Assembly: GCA_964526785.1 (NCBI GenBank)
Contig: CAZGMJ010000007.1
Coordinates: 70,593 to 134,592, forward strand
Source: CAZGMJ01 sp964526785
GTDB lineage: Bacteria > Planctomycetota > Phycisphaerae > Sedimentisphaerales > Anaerobacaceae
Length of the DNA: 64,000 nucleotides
Direction of reading: 5' to 3'
Below are positions 61,782 to 64,000 of this stretch, piece by piece (the stretch's first letter is position 1; each line of letters starts with the position of its first letter). The position numbers and the translations under genes are program-made. A model generated the notes under the pieces. That model was not told the DNA's origin, made no database searches, and saw nothing but the letters and a program-made list of their open reading frames with translations.

Positions 61782-63965
61782 TCACCGGACCGTCGTCCCC
61801 GACCCCTTCAATTCAAACTCCCACACAGGCCCCTCAACCTTGCTCTCGGTTGTAATCTCATCGATGCGCCAGTAATAGCGCCCGTGTGGCACGTCGCCTG
61901 GATCAAACAAACTCTGCGCCTGATTCATTTGAAACTCCGGTGGATCGGTCATTCCAAAATACACATCATGCGATACAGCCCCCTCCCCCGGCGCCCAGGT
62001 AAGTATGACGTACTCATCCCTCAATTCGCTACCGTCAGACGGAAATGGATATCGAGCGTGTATTGGATTGGCTTCGGTGCGAAATGACCATACCGGGCCT
62101 TCAGCCGGGCCGCTTGGACCGTTTACGTCGATGCGCCAGTAGTACTGTGTCAAAAAATCCAGTGTCCCGGGATCGAACATTCTCTGTTCCCGTGTAGCAA
62201 CAAGCGGCGGCGAATCGCTCGTCCCGAAACGTACATCGTATGCCGTCGCCCACCTGTCCGATTCCCATGTCAGTATCACGCCGACCTTGACTCTCTCGGC
62301 CCCGTCAACCGGCGTCGGACCGCTCGTCTGCGCCGTCGGCGGATACGGCGGGACATGATCTTCCAGCCAGTGCGCGCCGAAAAAACCGAAGTCTCTCCAG
62401 TCCACCGTGCAATCGCCGTTGATATCCCCCGCCATTACCGTTTCGCACGGCGGCTGGCCGAACCACGATTTGCTCGCCTCCGCCGTACCGCCGTAATAAC
62501 CCATATTCACAATACCGCCGTTGGCAAAAGGCTCCCATCCGATCGGGCTCCCAATGCTTCCCCGGTCGATACACGGACTGGTCACATCATCCTGCACCCA
62601 GGCGTTCGCATTTGGATCCCACCGCCCCGCCTGCGACCGTAAATGATAATCGCCCATCACCCATGTATCATCGTTCATATCCGCCGGCGTGCCGCTGTCC
62701 TCCCAGTACCCGCAACTCACAAAACACGGATCCGCGTCGATATTGCCATGCCCCGGCCATCCTCCCTGCACGTTGCTGTAATGCACTATAACGTCTGATC
62801 CATCCTCATTGGCGAGCCAGTTATCACCATTCCAGACAACACAATTCTCGAACCCGACACTGCTCGGATAATTGGCATCCCCAACATATGTCAACACGTC
62901 CCCGGCCTCTGCTCTGTTGCCGAAAAATGTACATCCACGGATCATCGCTTGCCCGCCGCCGAAATACAGCGCTGCGCCTCGCGAACCCCTATTTCCGACA
63001 AACAAACACTGCTCTATCAGGGAGTCCCCGCCCAGACCTATGGCCCCCGCCTCTTCACCCTTGTTTTCGATGAACATGCAGTTGATCATATGTAGCTCAT
63101 CATAGCCCCAACTTATGACAGTGCCATTGTTTTTTCCGTCCTGCCCTTTCCCGCTGTAATTCCCACAAAACAAGCTGCCTTCAACACGCAAACTTGTGCT
63201 ACTGCTATGACCGCGGCGCGTATAGATCGCCGCACTACCGGACTGGCTGTAATTGTTGCGAAACACGCAATCTGTGACAGTAAGAGAATCGCTCATGGTT
63301 CGTATCGCCGCACCAGCCCCGGAAGTCCGGTTCGATTCGAAAAGGCACCCAATCACGTCTGTCTTGGTTCCGCACTCCAGAACCGCGAGTGTGTTAGGAT
63401 AACCGCTGCAATTCTTTATGAATTTGCAGTTCTTTATAGTCAGACGACTGGAGCTTTGAGAAATCGCGCAGCGTCCCGCCCTAAAGGTGACTCCTTCAAT
63501 CATTGCTTCAAGCTCCTTCTTGTAATGAGGGTGCTTTATCTTCATGACCATTATACTATTGTCCCTCAGCATTCCCTCATTTGCTATTGTCCGGTCATCC
63601 TCCAACCAAATATCATTGTCCCAGAGATCACCAGTAAGAATTGTCTCATAATGACCGACTTCCCGCTCGTTAGGCCTCATAGCGGCCCTCCCTGCATAAC
63701 CGCCCTTCAGCGTCAGATCGCACCTAATCTGGAAGCTGGCCTCACGATGCTCGCTTTCAGGTCTGTACTGAAAACGCCGATTCGATGATCTTGGCAGCCC
63801 CCCGCCGTACAGATGCGGCTTGTATCGACCCTGCGCCACGCGGACCTCGTCGCCTTCGGCCGAATAGCCCAGGGCGTCCTGCAGGTATCTATAGGCCTTC
63901 TCCCACGAGCTGCCGTCGCCCCCGAACGGCGCATCGTCATCTACGTAGGGCTTGCTGAGTAGAGC
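61782..63965 (-). CDS. Secreted parallel beta-helix protein with a dockerin-like domain, 5' end broken
   Basis: Large exported protein (about 728 codons open). It begins with the planctomycete signature YVDDDAPFGGDGSSWEKAY, continues as a right-handed beta-helix of about 350 residues with repeats such as LTIKNCKFIKN and LIEQCLFVGN, has a dockerin type I-like stretch (GDINGDCTVDWRDFGFFG), and ends with two repeats of a fibronectin-like module (DVRFGTSDS and DVYFGMTDP). No start codon or signal peptide is in frame: a TAA stop (63966-63968) lies just upstream. The gene is probably frameshifted near 63945-63965 or truncated at a contig end. Confidence 0.75.
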   Translation of the reverse strand, partial: ALLSKPYVDDDAPFGGDGSSWEKAYRYLQDALGYSAEGDEVRVAQGRYKPHLYGGGLPRSSNRRFQYRPESEHREASFQIRCDLTLKGGYAGRAAMRPNEREVGHYETILTGDLWDNDIWLEDDRTIANEGMLRDNSIMVMKIKHPHYKKELEAMIEGVTFRAGRCAISQSSSRLTIKNCKFIKNCSGYPNTLAVLECGTKTDVIGCLFESNRTSGAGAAIRTMSDSLTVTDCVFRNNYSQSGSAAIYTRRGHSSSTSLRVEGSLFCGNYSGKGQDGKNNGTVISWGYDELHMINCMFIENKGEEAGAIGLGGDSLIEQCLFVGNRGSRGAALYFGGGQAMIRGCTFFGNRAEAGDVLTYVGDANYPSSVGFENCVVWNGDNWLANEDGSDVIVHYSNVQGGWPGHGNIDADPCFVSCGYWEDSGTPADMNDDTWVMGDYHLRSQAGRWDPNANAWVQDDVTSPCIDRGSIGSPIGWEPFANGGIVNMGYYGGTAEASKSWFGQPPCETVMAGDINGDCTVDWRDFGFFGAHWLEDHVPPYPPTAQTSGPTPVDGAERVKVGVILTWESDRWATAYDVRFGTSDSPPLVATREQRMFDPGTLDFLTQYYWRIDVNGPSGPAEGPVWSFRTEANPIHARYPFPSDGSELRDEYVILTWAPGEGAVSHDVYFGMTDPPEFQMNQAQSLFDPGDVPHGRYYWRIDEITTESKVEGPVWEFELKGSGTTVR

Positions 63966-64000
63966 TTAAGTTCTTGCTTTACAAACAGATGGGATTGGGA

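Noticed and set aside
1..64000. CRISPR arrays, insertion sequences, rRNA and tRNA genes
   Set aside because: I looked for regular repeats, transposase motifs and tRNA/rRNA signatures and saw none.

Overview
The window is bacterial and gene-dense, with about 58 protein genes in short operons on both strands. It holds no rRNA, tRNA, CRISPR array or insertion sequence that I can see. The gene style points to Planctomycetota, most likely class Phycisphaerae. The signs are a PEP-CTERM protein, a secreted beta-helix protein with a dockerin-like domain, GH10 and GH130 enzymes, a fused AroD-AroE, lipid A (Kdo) sugar transfer, three SPFH proteins in one operon, and several small conserved-looking proteins I cannot name. 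The taxonomic call is inference from gene content.

Layout: 1-2127 (minus) sugar phosphate genes (GDP-mannose pyrophosphorylase fragment, pgi). 2286-5988 (minus) a Tat-exported GH10 xylanase and a UvrD/PcrA helicase. 6151-16976 (minus) a long run of seven genes: three SPFH/band-7 membrane proteins, a P1B metal ATPase, an ABC ATPase with its permease, and a large anchored protein; a second ABC-2 permease is transcribed divergently at 17177. 18207-19975 (minus) a PEP-CTERM protein and a GNAT acetyltransferase. 20296-26268 (plus) a specialised acyl cassette (FabZ-like, ACP, FabZ, CLF-like, KS) followed by serS and a PNPOx-like protein. 26487-34470 comEC, an OmpA lipoprotein, a prepilin peptidase, argG, aroDE and a small membrane protein. 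35115-44481 GH130, waaA, a homocysteine methyltransferase-like protein, a lipoprotein, a ComEA-like HhH protein, a GH10-like protein without catalytic glutamates, and a partner-switching module. 44781-53393 an Rrf2 regulator, MazG, an NSS transporter, an amidohydrolase, a zinc-ribbon protein, a LemA/M48 protease pair, an MBL hydrolase, small proteins and a 61-residue histone-fold protein. 53871-58691 a glycogen module (GT4, GH57, debranching enzyme). 58922-63965 a coiled-coil exported protein, an azoreductase, a UroD-like methyltransferase and a dockerin-bearing beta-helix protein with a broken 5' end.

The most unusual system is the acyl cassette at 20296-24523. It carries an active and a degenerate copy of both the dehydratase (Glu48 versus Gln48) and the ketosynthase (Cys190 versus Glu187), around one long acyl carrier protein. 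This is the layout of a type II polyketide or polyene synthase built from heterodimers. Other points of interest are a bacterial histone-like protein, a GH10-fold pseudoenzyme, a short promoter-to-terminator unit upstream of the GH130 gene, a Cys-rich mini-gene interrupted by UGA, and promoters placed so that transcripts would be leaderless.
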